Shown here: positions 1-9,449 of the stretch, in pieces
Layout: every line of letters begins with the position of its first letter
How positions within the stretch are numbered: the stretch's first letter is position 1
The notes under the pieces: model-generated
Database searches by the model: none
Seen by the model: only the letters and a program-made list of their open reading frames with translations
Told to the model about the DNA's origin: nothing
Assembly (NCBI GenBank): GCA_030748495.1
Contig: JASMLX010000007.1
Coordinates: 19,907-83,906 of the forward strand
Source of the DNA: Candidatus Poribacteria bacterium
GTDB taxonomy: Bacteria > Poribacteria > WGA-4E > UBA9662
DNA length: 64,000 nt
Direction of reading: 5' to 3'
Translations under genes and position numbers: made by a program

Positions 1-124
1 CCCGTTTATGCAGAGCCGTCTCATTAATATCGCTGACGGCCACAATTTCGGTTTGGCTCAAATTTGCATATCCCGATAGGTGACTACCGCTGATTCCGCC
101 ACAACCTACAACGCCTACTCTCAT
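1..124 (-). CDS. Gfo/Idh/MocA-family oxidoreductase, N-terminal part (cut by window edge)
   Basis: The reverse strand from the ATG at 124 reads MRVGVVGCGGISGSHLSGY and continues through the window edge, so only about 41 residues are visible. The GVVGCGGISGSH stretch is the dinucleotide-binding glycine motif that opens Gfo/Idh/MocA dehydrogenases, followed by the usual second strand ending in VAVSD. The family oxidises or reduces sugars and cyclitols with NAD(P). A good ribosome binding site (AAGGAG) lies about seven bases before the ATG. It starts 22 bases after the stop of the next family member upstream, so the two are probably cotranscribed. Substrate cannot be inferred from this fragment. 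Confidence 0.85.
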   Translation of the reverse strand, partial: MRVGVVGCGGISGSHLSGYANLSQTEIVAVSDINETALHKR

Positions 125-146
125 AAGATCTCTCCTTCGAAAACCG

Positions 147-1232
147 TTAACCAGCCAGTGGATGTTGACGATTTTCCATCGGGAAACTAACACGGGCTCC
201 GGTCAGTTGTGCCTGATACGCACCGACAATCATCTCCAGGGCGGCTACTGCGTCGCTGGCACTGGAGAGTGGTTTTCGATCCTGTTCAATCGCCGCAATT
301 AAGTCGATAATGGCCAGATGATTACCATGATCCAGCGAGTTTTGGCTGGCCGACGTCGGCGGGCAAATGTCGATTATTTCCCATGGTTGAGACGGGTCAC
401 CAATTTTCCAGATCGGATTTGAACAGATCGCCACCTGATGAGATTGGCCCGCATTCAGTGAAATTATGCCCTGGCTACCGTAGATCTCCATCCCTCCTCG
501 TCCAAATCGATCCTGGCGTGAATCATAGAAACCAGAAACCCCATTCTTGAAAGCAAAGTAGCTTTCAATACAATCACCAGCTACAGGTCCAACGGGTTCA
601 GTTGGCGTCCGAACATGATCGACCCCAACCTCTTCTCCAGTCTGAGTAATATGGGCCGTCATCCAACCAACATCACCCACCAGAAAGCGCATCGTATTGA
701 AAGTGTGTGTGCCAAGGGTTATCATATCTTCGCCACCACCACGTCCATCCTGCTTCCCATGTGCCCGAATCGACTCGACTTGGCCGATTTTTCCATCCTG
801 CAAAAGTTGTTTCAGGGCATGGGTAGATGGGAAATAGACCCCCTGATGAGAAACTGCCACCTTCAACCCTTTTTGTGCCGCTGTTTCAACAATCAGGTCG
901 CCGTCTGCTAGAGTTGCCGTCATCGGTTTCTCGCAATAAACGTGACAACCCGCTTCCAAGCAGGCCAATACCATCTCCACATGATCTGTTACCCATCGAG
1001 GGCAAACACTAACGATGTCCAGATCTTCCTTCTCTAACATCTCTCTGTAGTCGGTATAACTACGCTGGGCGTTGGTTTCCGTTGATGCTTTTTCTCGACC
1101 CTCCGGATTGGGATCCGAGACTGCTATAAACTCAACATTTTCCAGGTGACGATAGGCAAGATGAAGCCCATGACCATAATTGCCAGCGCCGGTGTGACCG
1201 ATGGCCGCCGCTCGATAGTGTTTCTGTCTCAT
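147..1232 (-). CDS. Gfo/Idh/MocA-family NAD(P)-dependent oxidoreductase
   Basis: Predicted cytoplasmic dehydrogenase of about 361 residues. The N-terminus carries a variant nucleotide-binding loop (AAIGHTGAGNYGHGL), then FIAVSD at the end of beta-2, and the family EKP motif (CHVYCEKPMTATLADGD, near residue 100) that supplies the catalytic lysine region. The C-terminal half fits the alpha/beta substrate domain (GTHTFNTMRFLVGD). The open frame extends to a TTG at 1238, but GGAG is spaced seven bases from the ATG at 1232, so I place the start there. It precedes the partial family member at the left edge by 22 bases, which suggests an operon. The substrate is unknown; sugars, inositols or uronates are typical. 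Confidence 0.9.
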   Translation of the reverse strand: MRQKHYRAAAIGHTGAGNYGHGLHLAYRHLENVEFIAVSDPNPEGREKASTETNAQRSYTDYREMLEKEDLDIVSVCPRWVTDHVEMVLACLEAGCHVYCEKPMTATLADGDLIVETAAQKGLKVAVSHQGVYFPSTHALKQLLQDGKIGQVESIRAHGKQDGRGGGEDMITLGTHTFNTMRFLVGDVGWMTAHITQTGEEVGVDHVRTPTEPVGPVAGDCIESYFAFKNGVSGFYDSRQDRFGRGGMEIYGSQGIISLNAGQSHQVAICSNPIWKIGDPSQPWEIIDICPPTSASQNSLDHGNHLAIIDLIAAIEQDRKPLSSASDAVAALEMIVGAYQAQLTGARVSFPMENRQHPLAG

Positions 1233-1346
1233 AACCAAACTCCTATATTTCCAGAAGAACCCTTATTGTCTTTATACAGTGTTGGGTTCAGTATTTTTTG
1301 ATTTCAAAACATCATTGCCGCCCACTGATGGCGTCGTCAGATCATC

Positions 1347-2327
1347 TTATAACCGAACGACTTTTCCAGAATGGGCAGATTCGTGTAGCGCATCAATCAG
1401 ACGCATGTTTCGAAGCGAGTCTTTCAAGGGTACTATTAGGTCATCTTGACTGTCTGCTTGACACAGGTTGAGCATCTCGGCTGCGTAGGGGTTAACGCCT
1501 TTTACCGCGATAGGTTCGCCGTTTAGTATAAACCGGTACTCTCCAACGTTATTGCTCCAAGCCGGTTCAACTTTGATAGACCCTTTGGTACCCACAATTT
1601 CGTAGGATTCTCGCCAGATCATACCGAATCCGGTGTCTATCTGTGCCACCACATTTTCGCTATAGCGGATAGTAGCGTACATGGTCTCCCAAACATTAAT
1701 GCCGTGAGCGTATTTCCCGGTTCCAAAAACAGAAACCGGTGATATATCGGTCAAGTAGCCGATCAAATCCACACAGTAGCAACCAAGATCCATTATCGTA
1801 CCACCACCTAAATCGCCTCGCAAGCGCCAGTTGGTATAGTCGGTCAAGCCTGTCGTGAAAACGGCATTGACCGACCGCAGGTCTCCAATTTCGCCGGCTG
1901 ATATTTTTTGCTTAACCGTTTGTGTTACCGGATGATGGCGGTACATGAAGGCTTCCGTTAATAGCGTCTGGCTATTGTCAGTGATCTGAATCATCTGCTT
2001 AATCTGCTTGGCGTTGACCGCCAGTGGCTTTTCACAGAGTACTTTTTTAACCCTACCGCGAACCGCTTCCAGCAAATTCTTGAGGTGGGACGAAGGCCAG
2101 GTAGCGATCACCAATACGTCCGGCGTGTGATTCTCCAGCATGGCCCGGAGATCGAGATAACTATCTGCAACTTGGTATTGTTCGACGAAGGTTTTCAGTG
2201 ACTCAACATTGGTATCACAGGCTGCAACTAACTCAATCTGCTCTATATCCTGCCAAGCATCGGCATGTACTCTAGAGATTCCACCACAACCAACGATGGC
2301 CACTTGAACTGAACTTACGGGTTTCAT
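1347..2327 (-). CDS. Gfo/Idh/MocA-family oxidoreductase
   Basis: A 326-residue dehydrogenase. The Rossmann signature VAIVGCGGISRVHADAW is at residues 8-24, and the EKP motif (VLCEKPLAVNAKQ) lies near residue 98. A trans-dihydrodiol-dehydrogenase-like stretch (EAFMYRHHPVTQTVKQ) follows, with a GGGTIMDLGCYCVDL segment that in this family contributes to the active site. These features fit an NAD(P)-dependent dehydrogenase acting on a cyclic sugar or sugar derivative. The ATG start agrees with the expected position of the first beta strand. It lies 114 bases before the next family member in the same orientation, so it may belong to the same catabolic unit. Confidence 0.9.
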   Translation of the reverse strand: MKPVSSVQVAIVGCGGISRVHADAWQDIEQIELVAACDTNVESLKTFVEQYQVADSYLDLRAMLENHTPDVLVIATWPSSHLKNLLEAVRGRVKKVLCEKPLAVNAKQIKQMIQITDNSQTLLTEAFMYRHHPVTQTVKQKISAGEIGDLRSVNAVFTTGLTDYTNWRLRGDLGGGTIMDLGCYCVDLIGYLTDISPVSVFGTGKYAHGINVWETMYATIRYSENVVAQIDTGFGMIWRESYEIVGTKGSIKVEPAWSNNVGEYRFILNGEPIAVKGVNPYAAEMLNLCQADSQDDLIVPLKDSLRNMRLIDALHESAHSGKVVRL

Positions 2328-2669
2328 TTAGCTTAGTGTAGATTCATGAAAGTTTGTAGACAATGGCCAGCGCCTGGTATTTCAGCTAATTTTGCGCTAA
2401 CAATAGGCGTGCCAGCAACAGGTGTAAAATGACTTAGAAGGAACTATCTTTTCAGTGTGTTATCCGTTGCAACGTTTCCTGACAGGTAAAAATCACCAAC
2501 TTACCAGAGCAAAAAAATAAAAAAATATTAAGCCTTGGTATAAATCACAAGGATACCGGCAGTTCGACGAGCCCCATTCCATGAACCAAAATGTGCAATT
2601 TACAATATGCGATTACAGAAGATGCGGTAACATCAGCATAGATGATCTATCCCATGAATGTCAATGTTG
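2328..2669. other. Intergenic stretch without a recognisable gene
   Basis: About 340 bases between the start of a Gfo/Idh/MocA gene and the 3' end of a decayed cellulase-like gene. It contains an A-rich tract near 2509-2530 that could help a promoter for the leftward dehydrogenase genes, but I see no convincing -35/-10 pair. Short open frames here have no protein-like features. Confidence 0.4.
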
Positions 2670-3232
2670 TTATCTGAACTCTCGCCTGAGCACATCAAAT
2701 AGTGGGTTATTGCCTCTCGGCTTTTCTGGTTGCTCTCCCGCCTCAATCGCCTGCCAGTATTTCCAGCCCAACCTACCGGTTCAGGTATCTTCCCGATAAG
2801 CGTAGAAGGTCCAGTACCACTGCTGCTTGTTAAAAATCTGAACCAGGTCTGCCAGATAGGACTGGGCTCCAGCCACTTCCCGGTTACACCCGAATTCACC
2901 GACTAAGATCCGATTGGTCAGGATATTGTAACGCTTACTCCAGTCTAGCACCGGTCTCATCATCTGCTGAGGATGGGCTGGCGTCCATTTTTCGGCCACT
3001 CCCGACCATCCAGTCGGCATCTGATCGGGATAAGCAGACCGTCCATTGTTGACCTGTTTGGTAGTGTAGTTCCAAGGCTTATAAAAATGGAATGAATAGA
3101 GTATCGTATCGTCAGCCACCGGTTCCAAGAGTCTGAACCCGTCGGCTGAGATGATCCTGCGGCCGCCAATCCTGAACGGATGGTAGAAAAAACGGAGTCT
3201 CCACGGTCGGCCTTGATGAAATCAATACTCAT
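2670..3232 (-). pseudogene. Decayed glycoside hydrolase (cellulase/GH5-like) C-terminal fragment
   Basis: Reading leftward, one frame gives RIISADGFRLLEPVADD, then YSFHFYKPWNYT, then ILVGEFGCNREVAGAQSYL and QQWYWTFYAYREDT. This resembles the C-terminal half of GH5 cellulases, where the Glu in a V-G-E-F-G stretch is the nucleophile. An in-frame TGA at 2778-2780 interrupts it. The same frame then continues with LGWKYWQAIEAGEQPEKPRG to a TAA at 2670-2672, which is the usual end of such enzymes. No N-terminal catalytic acid or signal peptide is found upstream, where stops occur in this frame near 3230. It is therefore a 5'-deleted, stop-containing remnant. The GH5 assignment rests on motif recognition only. 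Confidence 0.55.
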
Positions 3233-3430
3233 AGGGCTGATAGGTATGAATAGCGTGTATGAATAAGTAGTGTCTCAGAATAGAATAAAACTCATGGTAA
3301 TATATTTTAAGATGATAATTGATCCCCTATTTACCACTAATTGATGCTGGACCTTCAGTCCGACAGGCTGCGAGGCTAGAATCTTTGCCAAGAAGTTCAA
3401 ACATGACCAAGACACGTATCACAGACCTAT

Positions 3431-4336
3431 TCAGCCGCTCGTGCGAAAATCGGCGATAGCTTCCCGGAGCTGGTGCCGGGCGTTATTGACACCCGTGGGG
3501 TTGGTGTGCAGGTAGTAGGGGATGAAGACCACAGCCTGGGACAGGGCGTGACCGCGACCTCTAGCCCAGGTCGCATCATCGATGTCGAGTTCTTGGCGAA
3601 ACAGGTTCCGACTCTGGCCAGAGAACAGGCTCCAGGCGATCATCAGATCGCAGGTCGGGTCACCCACGCCCATCCCTCCAAAGTCGATAACGGCGCTTAA
3701 GCGGTCCCCTTCAAACAACAGATTCCCAGGTAGCAAGTCGCCGTGGAACCAGACAGACGATAGCTTTCTCTCAGGGGCTTGAAGAGCGGCTTCCCATACC
3801 GCCGTTGCGGCATCAGTATCAATCATACCGTGTAGACGTGCAATCGCTTGGTGGGTGCGTTCATCACGGCTGGCCAGGGGTCGCCCCCGCGAGTTGCTAC
3901 CAATAGCCGGTGAAGCCTTCGTGGTATCGATCTGTTGCAGGGCTGTTATGAATCGTGCCAGGTTAATGGCCGCCTGGTGTGGATCGGCGATGCCGTCCAT
4001 CGTTGCGTTTTCGCCTGCGAGCCACTCATAAACCGACCAATGCCACGGATATCCTGCGCCGGGGCTCCCCTTGGCCAAAGGGACCGGGATAGCCAGAGGC
4101 AGCAAAGGGGCCAGTCGCGGTAGCCAGTAGTATTCCTTGTGGACATTATCCACAGCCCAGTCGATGCGTGGAAGCCGCACCACCATGTCGTCGCCGAGTC
4201 GATAGAGCGCGTTATCTGTGCCAGCAGACGCAACAGGGATGACCGGAAGTTGTGCCCACTGAGGAAACTGTGTTGTCAGCAGGCGTCCGACGAGGGAGGC
4301 ATCGGTCTCCACTTCGTTGTCGTGCATCTTGAGCAT
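3431..4336 (-). CDS. Aminoglycoside phosphotransferase-family kinase (APH fold)
   Basis: About 301 residues. Nucleotide-binding features are SAGTDNALYRLGDDMVVRLPR near the N-terminus. The catalytic loop is VWFHGDLLPGNLL (Asp as base, Asn as Mg ligand), and the metal-binding DFG equivalent is VIDFGGMGVGDPTCDL. The family phosphorylates aminoglycosides, homoserine, choline or other small hydroxyl compounds with ATP; resistance should not be assumed from homology. The frame stays open to 4426, but GGAG lies seven bases before the ATG at 4336 and relatives start close to the MHDNEVETDASLVGRLL stretch. I therefore use 4336, which also avoids overlap with the M28 peptidase upstream. Confidence 0.85.
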   Translation of the reverse strand: MLKMHDNEVETDASLVGRLLTTQFPQWAQLPVIPVASAGTDNALYRLGDDMVVRLPRIDWAVDNVHKEYYWLPRLAPLLPLAIPVPLAKGSPGAGYPWHWSVYEWLAGENATMDGIADPHQAAINLARFITALQQIDTTKASPAIGSNSRGRPLASRDERTHQAIARLHGMIDTDAATAVWEAALQAPERKLSSVWFHGDLLPGNLLFEGDRLSAVIDFGGMGVGDPTCDLMIAWSLFSGQSRNLFRQELDIDDATWARGRGHALSQAVVFIPYYLHTNPTGVNNARHQLREAIADFRTSG

Positions 4337-4406
4337 ACCTACTCTCCGTTGCCAGATAACTTTATGCTGCGACTCACCAATACCAGGATTCATAATAGTG
4401 CCCTTT

Positions 4407-5360
4407 TTAGGAAGGAGCACCCACATCGACGTGCAATCCTGCCGCTAGGCTAGCTTGGGTAGCCAACCGGACATTTTCGATATCCACCAGTTCCGGCCGG
4501 TCGGTCTCCAGATGATAGTTGGGATCGGCATACGGATAGGAGCCCACATTCATCACCGCCATGGGGAAACCGGCATTGATAAAAGAGCCGTCGTCGTCCC
4601 CAGGTTGTTGGCGCATGAATTTTGTCTGCAGTAGTCCAATGTCATAGATATTGTTGACTTCGGCCATCAAATCGGCAAAGGGTTCTCCGGCCGGGTCGGT
4701 ATACAGAGTGACGTTGGTTTTTTGTCCCGCTTCCACCGCCTCCTGAGACTTTCCACCCAAAGAGTCGAGATTGAAAATGGCTATCAGGTTATCGCCTCTG
4801 GCCTTAGCGTTTTGTGCTGCGGCGACACTGGTCCAGGGAGTGTGCTCTTCGTTACAAAACAGAAACCAGATCGATCTGTGGCAATCATAATCCGCCACCA
4901 ACCGACCGATCTCCATAGTGGCTACCGTTCCGGCCCCATTGTCGTAAGCCCCCGGTGAGTCCACCCAGCTTTGAGAGTCTTTGTGGGAGAGAAAGAGAAT
5001 AATCTCTTCCGGATGTGTCAGTCCACGCTTTTTGGCGTACAGGTTATAGGCCGTAAAGTCAGGCGCGTTTTCAACCGGAGCTGCGTACTGATGCGCTTTG
5101 GGTTTAGTGGTGTCGCAGCCAAAGGGCTGTACCGCCACCACCTCTTTTTCAACCGCGTAGCCCGACAGTTCCAACTGTTGGCTGATGAAATCATCGGCTT
5201 CGTACAACGTATTTTGCGATTCTCCCTGCCTGGTGTGGTTGAGCTTACGAAAAGGCAGCGGATGATTGGACAGGTGAAACAGGTTTCGTCGCAATCGATC
5301 AGCGTCTACTTGCGCGATCAGGCGCTCGACGATGGCTTGCAGATCTGAATGTAGATGCAT
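4407..5360 (-). CDS. M28-family zinc metallopeptidase
   Basis: A 317-residue peptidase of the M28 (aminopeptidase Y/S, PSMA-like) family. Candidate ligands for the two zinc ions are in order: His126 in FLSHKDS, Asp140 in SPGAYDNGAGTVA, Glu171-Glu172 in CNEEHT (Glu as catalytic base plus ligand), Asp199 in NLDSLGG, and the His of PNYHLETD near residue 282. No signal peptide is visible, so it is probably cytoplasmic and trims peptides, although some relatives act on non-peptide amides. GGGAG eight bases before the ATG supports the start. The next gene leftward, the APH-type kinase, starts 70 bases after its stop. Confidence 0.88.
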   Translation of the reverse strand: MHLHSDLQAIVERLIAQVDADRLRRNLFHLSNHPLPFRKLNHTRQGESQNTLYEADDFISQQLELSGYAVEKEVVAVQPFGCDTTKPKAHQYAAPVENAPDFTAYNLYAKKRGLTHPEEIILFLSHKDSQSWVDSPGAYDNGAGTVATMEIGRLVADYDCHRSIWFLFCNEEHTPWTSVAAAQNAKARGDNLIAIFNLDSLGGKSQEAVEAGQKTNVTLYTDPAGEPFADLMAEVNNIYDIGLLQTKFMRQQPGDDDGSFINAGFPMAVMNVGSYPYADPNYHLETDRPELVDIENVRLATQASLAAGLHVDVGAPS

Positions 5361-5627
5361 AAGGTTAACTCCCGGAAATTTCTTTTCTAGTTTATTGCCG
5401 ATTCAGTGGCAATTCCAGTAGGGCATTCGGCTATGAGAAACTGCACTGCCTATGGTGCCTATAGATTATGGAGCCTCGATCAGGGCCGTCTGGATTTTGA
5501 TTCGGACAAAACATTTTATCTATCTAAAATTAAGATGTAATGTTGAAAATTCTATCCGGCGACCCCGTGATATACCACCAGGAGAGATCGATGTACCGTC
5601 AACACCAAACAGAAAAAGATATCTCAA

Positions 5628-6971
5628 TTAGCGAGCCAGTGCTCCCATTGGATCCCAAGGTTGTAAAGAAATAGGATCACTTGTCTCAAATACTGCAATT
5701 AAATCATCTGGCAAGAATGATTTATGGACTACAATTTCATAATTATACTCATCAAACCAGTTGTCTGTCATGATATGGTAACCTTTATTACCAGCCTTAT
5801 CTCCCCAGCTATTTTCCACGCGCCATTTTATTGGTTCACCCTTCAAATCCAGATCAACGCCGGTAAAAAGCATGGCGTGGGTCATTCGGCTGTCACCATA
5901 TTCTAGACGAGAGGCTTTATTCAGCCCAAACTCTGTTCCATAGAACATGTCAAAATCAAAAAGATCTATATCCATGACACCCAGATCCTGATGAAAATGC
6001 TTGCCCACATCACAGCCAAACCAAACCGGATCATCGTTTTTTATTGCTTTGATCGCAGACTTTTTCATGACGTCACTTTCAACGTTCAGATAACGAATCG
6101 GTAATCCTTCCATGACATTCCCTAAAAATTCGATGGTATAAACTTTATTGTATTTCTTATCAGACATTGGACAGTTGATCAGGCATACATAATCATTCAG
6201 ATCCAGTTCCACATGATCTCTGTAAAATGAGGTCGGGGTCAGGTTTTCAAAACGATGAAAATTGTTATCCTTATCACGGACCTGCCAGTCAAAGGAATCT
6301 GGTGGTGTACCAAGATGAATCACCAGGAGGCGGAAAATAACCTCCAGCATTTCAATTTTCATTGTCTGCAGTTCATCATTGCCCACACCACGTTGTTTGA
6401 AATCACGAAGTTTTTTCGCGTTTTCCCGAAGTTTGCGGGTGATCATACGATTCATTCGCCCGGACTTGCTGGATTGAAACGATTCCGGCATTTCCGATTG
6501 AGGAACCACACCATATTTATTTATCAGATTCACCCACATGTCCCACTGACCACCATCTTGGATCGGGTCCGCAAGCAGATGCATCAACAGGCGGCTGTTC
6601 CATTCCTCATCAACTGTTTTTAATATGGATTCCAGAAAATAGTTAGCTTTTTCCAACTTATCCCAGAACATGAAATAACTCTGGGAAAACTGAAATTCTT
6701 TCAGGTTGTGTTTTCTCCCTAGGTAAATGCGAAACAGGTTTAGCCCAGCAAAACCCCAGCACCTTCCACTGGATCTCTGATTCGTAACCGGCATTTCACC
6801 GGTGACAACATCCGAAAATGCGTGATCAATTCTCCGAAAATGCTCCCAATCCATAGCCAGCTCTGTTACTTCATTTCTCGTTGCCGCGTTTCTGGCCATC
6901 TTCACGGTATTATCTTGATTGATCTTACTCTTAAAAGACTGGATGTCCTCCAGTGTTATTGCAGTTGACAT
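5628..6971 (-). CDS. C1B-family cysteine aminopeptidase (bleomycin hydrolase/PepC-like)
   Basis: A 447-residue full-length papain-like peptidase. The oxyanion Gln and nucleophile are in NQRSSGRCWGFAGLN (Cys71), the His in SRMTHAMLFTG (near 365) and the Asn in RVENSWGDKAGNKG (near 387). Length and motif spacing match bleomycin hydrolase/aminopeptidase C, a cytoplasmic hexameric enzyme that trims N-terminal residues from short peptides. No signal peptide is present. AAGGAG five bases before the ATG fixes the start. The neighbours are an M28 peptidase leftward and a large membrane protein rightward, both separated by gaps of about 270-310 bases, so it is probably a single-gene unit. Confidence 0.93.
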   Translation of the reverse strand: MSTAITLEDIQSFKSKINQDNTVKMARNAATRNEVTELAMDWEHFRRIDHAFSDVVTGEMPVTNQRSSGRCWGFAGLNLFRIYLGRKHNLKEFQFSQSYFMFWDKLEKANYFLESILKTVDEEWNSRLLMHLLADPIQDGGQWDMWVNLINKYGVVPQSEMPESFQSSKSGRMNRMITRKLRENAKKLRDFKQRGVGNDELQTMKIEMLEVIFRLLVIHLGTPPDSFDWQVRDKDNNFHRFENLTPTSFYRDHVELDLNDYVCLINCPMSDKKYNKVYTIEFLGNVMEGLPIRYLNVESDVMKKSAIKAIKNDDPVWFGCDVGKHFHQDLGVMDIDLFDFDMFYGTEFGLNKASRLEYGDSRMTHAMLFTGVDLDLKGEPIKWRVENSWGDKAGNKGYHIMTDNWFDEYNYEIVVHKSFLPDDLIAVFETSDPISLQPWDPMGALAR

Positions 6972-7283
6972 TGCTGCTCCTTTATCTGTCTATCCTAATT
7001 CAATGGAAGGGATGAGGTCGTTGGCTTACCGACTTCCCATAACCGTTTTTAATCATTGTTAATCAGGGTTGCTTTTGGCTACTAACGGTTGTTCGCTTAT
7101 AATGGTTTGAACTAGTGACGATTGCGGGTGATAATTATAGCCCAAAATCGTAGCCTCAGGAAAATTGAAATGATTGCTTTAGTCCCAGAGGGCAATTTGA
7201 TGTGGCCTACCCGACCCTCGTGGACCTTTTTATGGCTCCATGGCGATCTTTAAAAATGCCCGTAAAGATGTCTGTAAAAATGC
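6972..7283. other. Intergenic stretch; promoter region of the C1B peptidase gene
   Basis: Just over 300 bases upstream of the leftward peptidase gene and downstream of the leftward membrane-protein gene. Apart from the 12-bp tandem repeat at its right end (7251-7298), I see no gene and no clear hairpin terminator. Confidence 0.4.
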
Positions 7284-7298
7284 TCATAAAAACGTCCC
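7251..7298. repeat. Degenerate 12-bp tandem repeat, four units
   Basis: Four consecutive units read TAAAAATGCCCG, TAAAGATGTCTG, TAAAAATGCTCA and TAAAAACGTCCC. The last unit overlaps the final codons of the leftward membrane-protein gene, so the array straddles its stop codon at 7284. Such arrays can vary in copy number by slippage. A regulatory role is not indicated. Confidence 0.6.
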
Positions 7299-9113
7299 GC
7301 CCTGAAAATTTTCAATTCTAAATATCAGGATGACGATTCCGACCAGTGTCACCAGCGAGATCGACAGACCAAGATAGAACGATGTCGGGCGATAGGACAG
7401 CCGGATACGGTCAACACCAACCGCCTCCAACCGTAGCCCCAGCAGGCCGTCGGCATCGTATAACTCACCCGCATTGGTTCGCCAGCCTCGATGATAATTT
7501 TGGTTGACGATGATGGTGGCCGGCCTGACGGATGGCGCTTGAATCCGGATTGAGTTAGGATGGATCTCGGCGCTCAAATCCAGAGTTGGATCTTCGGCTA
7601 AATAAACCTCTCCCCGGTAGTTTGGATTTGGGCCCAGGTTCCCTGACAAATCGATAAAGTATTTCGGTTGCGCCTTCTCTGCGATCGGAATCCCCGTATA
7701 CCAGTCGATGGTACCGATGTTGCGGATCAGGCAGAAGTAGGTGATGGCTTCCAACGGTTCCTTCCGGTTTCGTGCTAGCCCGCTGCCTTGAAGTTGATAG
7801 TATTCGGTAGGGCTAAAATCAGGCGGTTGAAAGACGAAGGTCTTAGCCTGCACCTGATAGTTCTGCGGGATCAGAAACAGGAGCAGGAACGAAATCAGAA
7901 CCAGACTCAATAGGTTCTCCAACCAACGCCACTTGAGCCGGGTCAAGAGCCAGAAGAATTGACCTGATCCTGCTGCCACGACAAAGGCTAGATGATAACT
8001 GAAATATTTATAAGGTCGATAAAGGGAGCTGAAAACAGGGAGGTTCCACAGCAATTTGAGCAGGTCGAAGGGGGCGTGATGGGCTAAAATCAACCAACTG
8101 AATATAAGCAGTAGGATCAGCCACGGGACCGCACGTCGCCAGAAGCAGATCACCGACAAACCAAAGAGAGAGACAGGCAAGGCTCCAGCCGTCACCAATC
8201 CAACCCGGCCTTTCCAGGCAATCATCTCCTGCCACAGCTGTTCCCACGGATAAGCAAAAATCCCACTGGGCGCATACGCTCGGGTGCCGTAATAGAGATC
8301 CAGGTTCATCAATCCGCCTTTGGATTGGATTAGCGCCAGAGCCGGTAGGTAACGCACCGCCCCCAGCAAAAAGGTCAGAATAACGACGCCGATCAGTGTC
8401 GCTAACGGTCGCCAGTCCTGGCCGGCTTCTACCGATTCAAAAATATTGAAGATCGGTATCCAGTGCAACAGACAGACCAGACTCAGGAAGAAGATCACCA
8501 TTAGTGCGTTATGTTTGCCGTCCGAAAGCATGGTATACAGTACCAGGGGAAAGATGAGAAGTAGCGTGGTCTGACGACGGGAGATGACCAGTATCAGGCA
8601 AAGGGGCAGAAACATGGCATAGGCTTCGTTGGGATTGCCGTCCAGAATCCGCAACGGCAAGAATAGGCTTAGCCCAAAGGCCAGTCCCGAAAAGAGCGCT
8701 CCCCAACGGGTGTAGCCGAAGACATTTCGGGTCAGCGCATACATCCCCAAACCACCGACCTGAAGTGCTAGAAAGACGATCACCTTCAGTCCATAGACTG
8801 CACCAAAGGTCAGGGTCAGCAGAATTAGGGGGTTGAGGGTAGGATCTTCGGGATCCCCGATGGTCGGGAACCCACCGCCAAACCAGTGGGAGCGGAGCGG
8901 ATATTGGTGGTGTTCGGCCAGGCTTTTTCGAACCGCCTCATGTCGTGCCGAATACTGATAAAAGTCGTTGTTGAAATTATGTAGGTCGCCGGAAGTCAAG
9001 GCCGGAAAAGAGACAACCGTGATGGCAACAAGGATAACCAGATAAGCTAGACTATCCCAACTTCGGATAGGCCACCAACGTGTCAAAAATGGAGCCATGT
9101 CGAGAATCTTCAA
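7284..9113 (-). CDS. Polytopic membrane protein, YfhO/PTPS-related GT-C-like
   Basis: A 609-residue integral membrane protein with about a dozen hydrophobic segments (for example LAYLVILVAITVVSFPAL near the start, LLSLVLISFLLLFLIP and LGLSISLVTLVGIVILIF at the end) and a soluble domain between the last two. An early loop has FNNDFYQYSARHEAVRKSL, then HWFGGGFPTIGDPEDP. The placement of acidic residues in the first loop resembles GT-C-type glycosyltransferases and YfhO-like proteins that may transfer sugars from lipid carriers at the outer face. This is a family-level guess. The frame opens with TTG at 9113 without a good ribosome site; ATG at 9098 is an alternative. Confidence 0.75.
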   Translation of the reverse strand: MKILDMAPFLTRWWPIRSWDSLAYLVILVAITVVSFPALTSGDLHNFNNDFYQYSARHEAVRKSLAEHHQYPLRSHWFGGGFPTIGDPEDPTLNPLILLTLTFGAVYGLKVIVFLALQVGGLGMYALTRNVFGYTRWGALFSGLAFGLSLFLPLRILDGNPNEAYAMFLPLCLILVISRRQTTLLLIFPLVLYTMLSDGKHNALMVIFFLSLVCLLHWIPIFNIFESVEAGQDWRPLATLIGVVILTFLLGAVRYLPALALIQSKGGLMNLDLYYGTRAYAPSGIFAYPWEQLWQEMIAWKGRVGLVTAGALPVSLFGLSVICFWRRAVPWLILLLIFSWLILAHHAPFDLLKLLWNLPVFSSLYRPYKYFSYHLAFVVAAGSGQFFWLLTRLKWRWLENLLSLVLISFLLLFLIPQNYQVQAKTFVFQPPDFSPTEYYQLQGSGLARNRKEPLEAITYFCLIRNIGTIDWYTGIPIAEKAQPKYFIDLSGNLGPNPNYRGEVYLAEDPTLDLSAEIHPNSIRIQAPSVRPATIIVNQNYHRGWRTNAGELYDADGLLGLRLEAVGVDRIRLSYRPTSFYLGLSISLVTLVGIVILIFRIENFQGGTFL

Positions 9114-9449
9114 TTAGCCGAGGACCCTTGGCCCCAACCCTTCGACATATCGCGACCAGCACTCGAAGGGGCTTCCACTCATACATCGGTTCCTGGATTG
9201 AAGATGGAAATCCGGGATAATAACCTTAGTAAATAGTATAAATAGTAGCCATTCCTTCCTTCAGCATCAGGCTACCAGCATTCCTACCAGGAATTTCTAC
9301 AGACCCAGTTCAACGGAATTACAGGTCAAGACGACCAGTAAAAGTACAAAAGTAATAGACCAATCCCTTGCATGATATTTTCTCTATCTTAGACCGACGT
9401 AAATTTTATGTCGCGTTCATTTTTCAGCTCGACAATTCACAGCTAGACC
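9114..9449. other. Intergenic stretch without a recognisable gene
   Basis: About 335 bases between two leftward genes. It must contain the promoter of the membrane-protein gene and probably the end of the dehydrogenase transcript. I see no strong hairpin plus T-run and no credible small gene. Confidence 0.35.

Noticed and set aside
3431..4336. Aminoglycoside resistance gene
   Set aside because: The APH fold is clear but the family covers many non-antibiotic substrates and the context is metabolic, so a resistance call is not supported.
5591..5674. Small plus-strand frame MYRQHQTEKDISISEPVLPL with AGGAG upstream
   Set aside because: Only 27 codons, it runs into the 3' end of the C1B peptidase gene on the other strand, and no family is recognisable.
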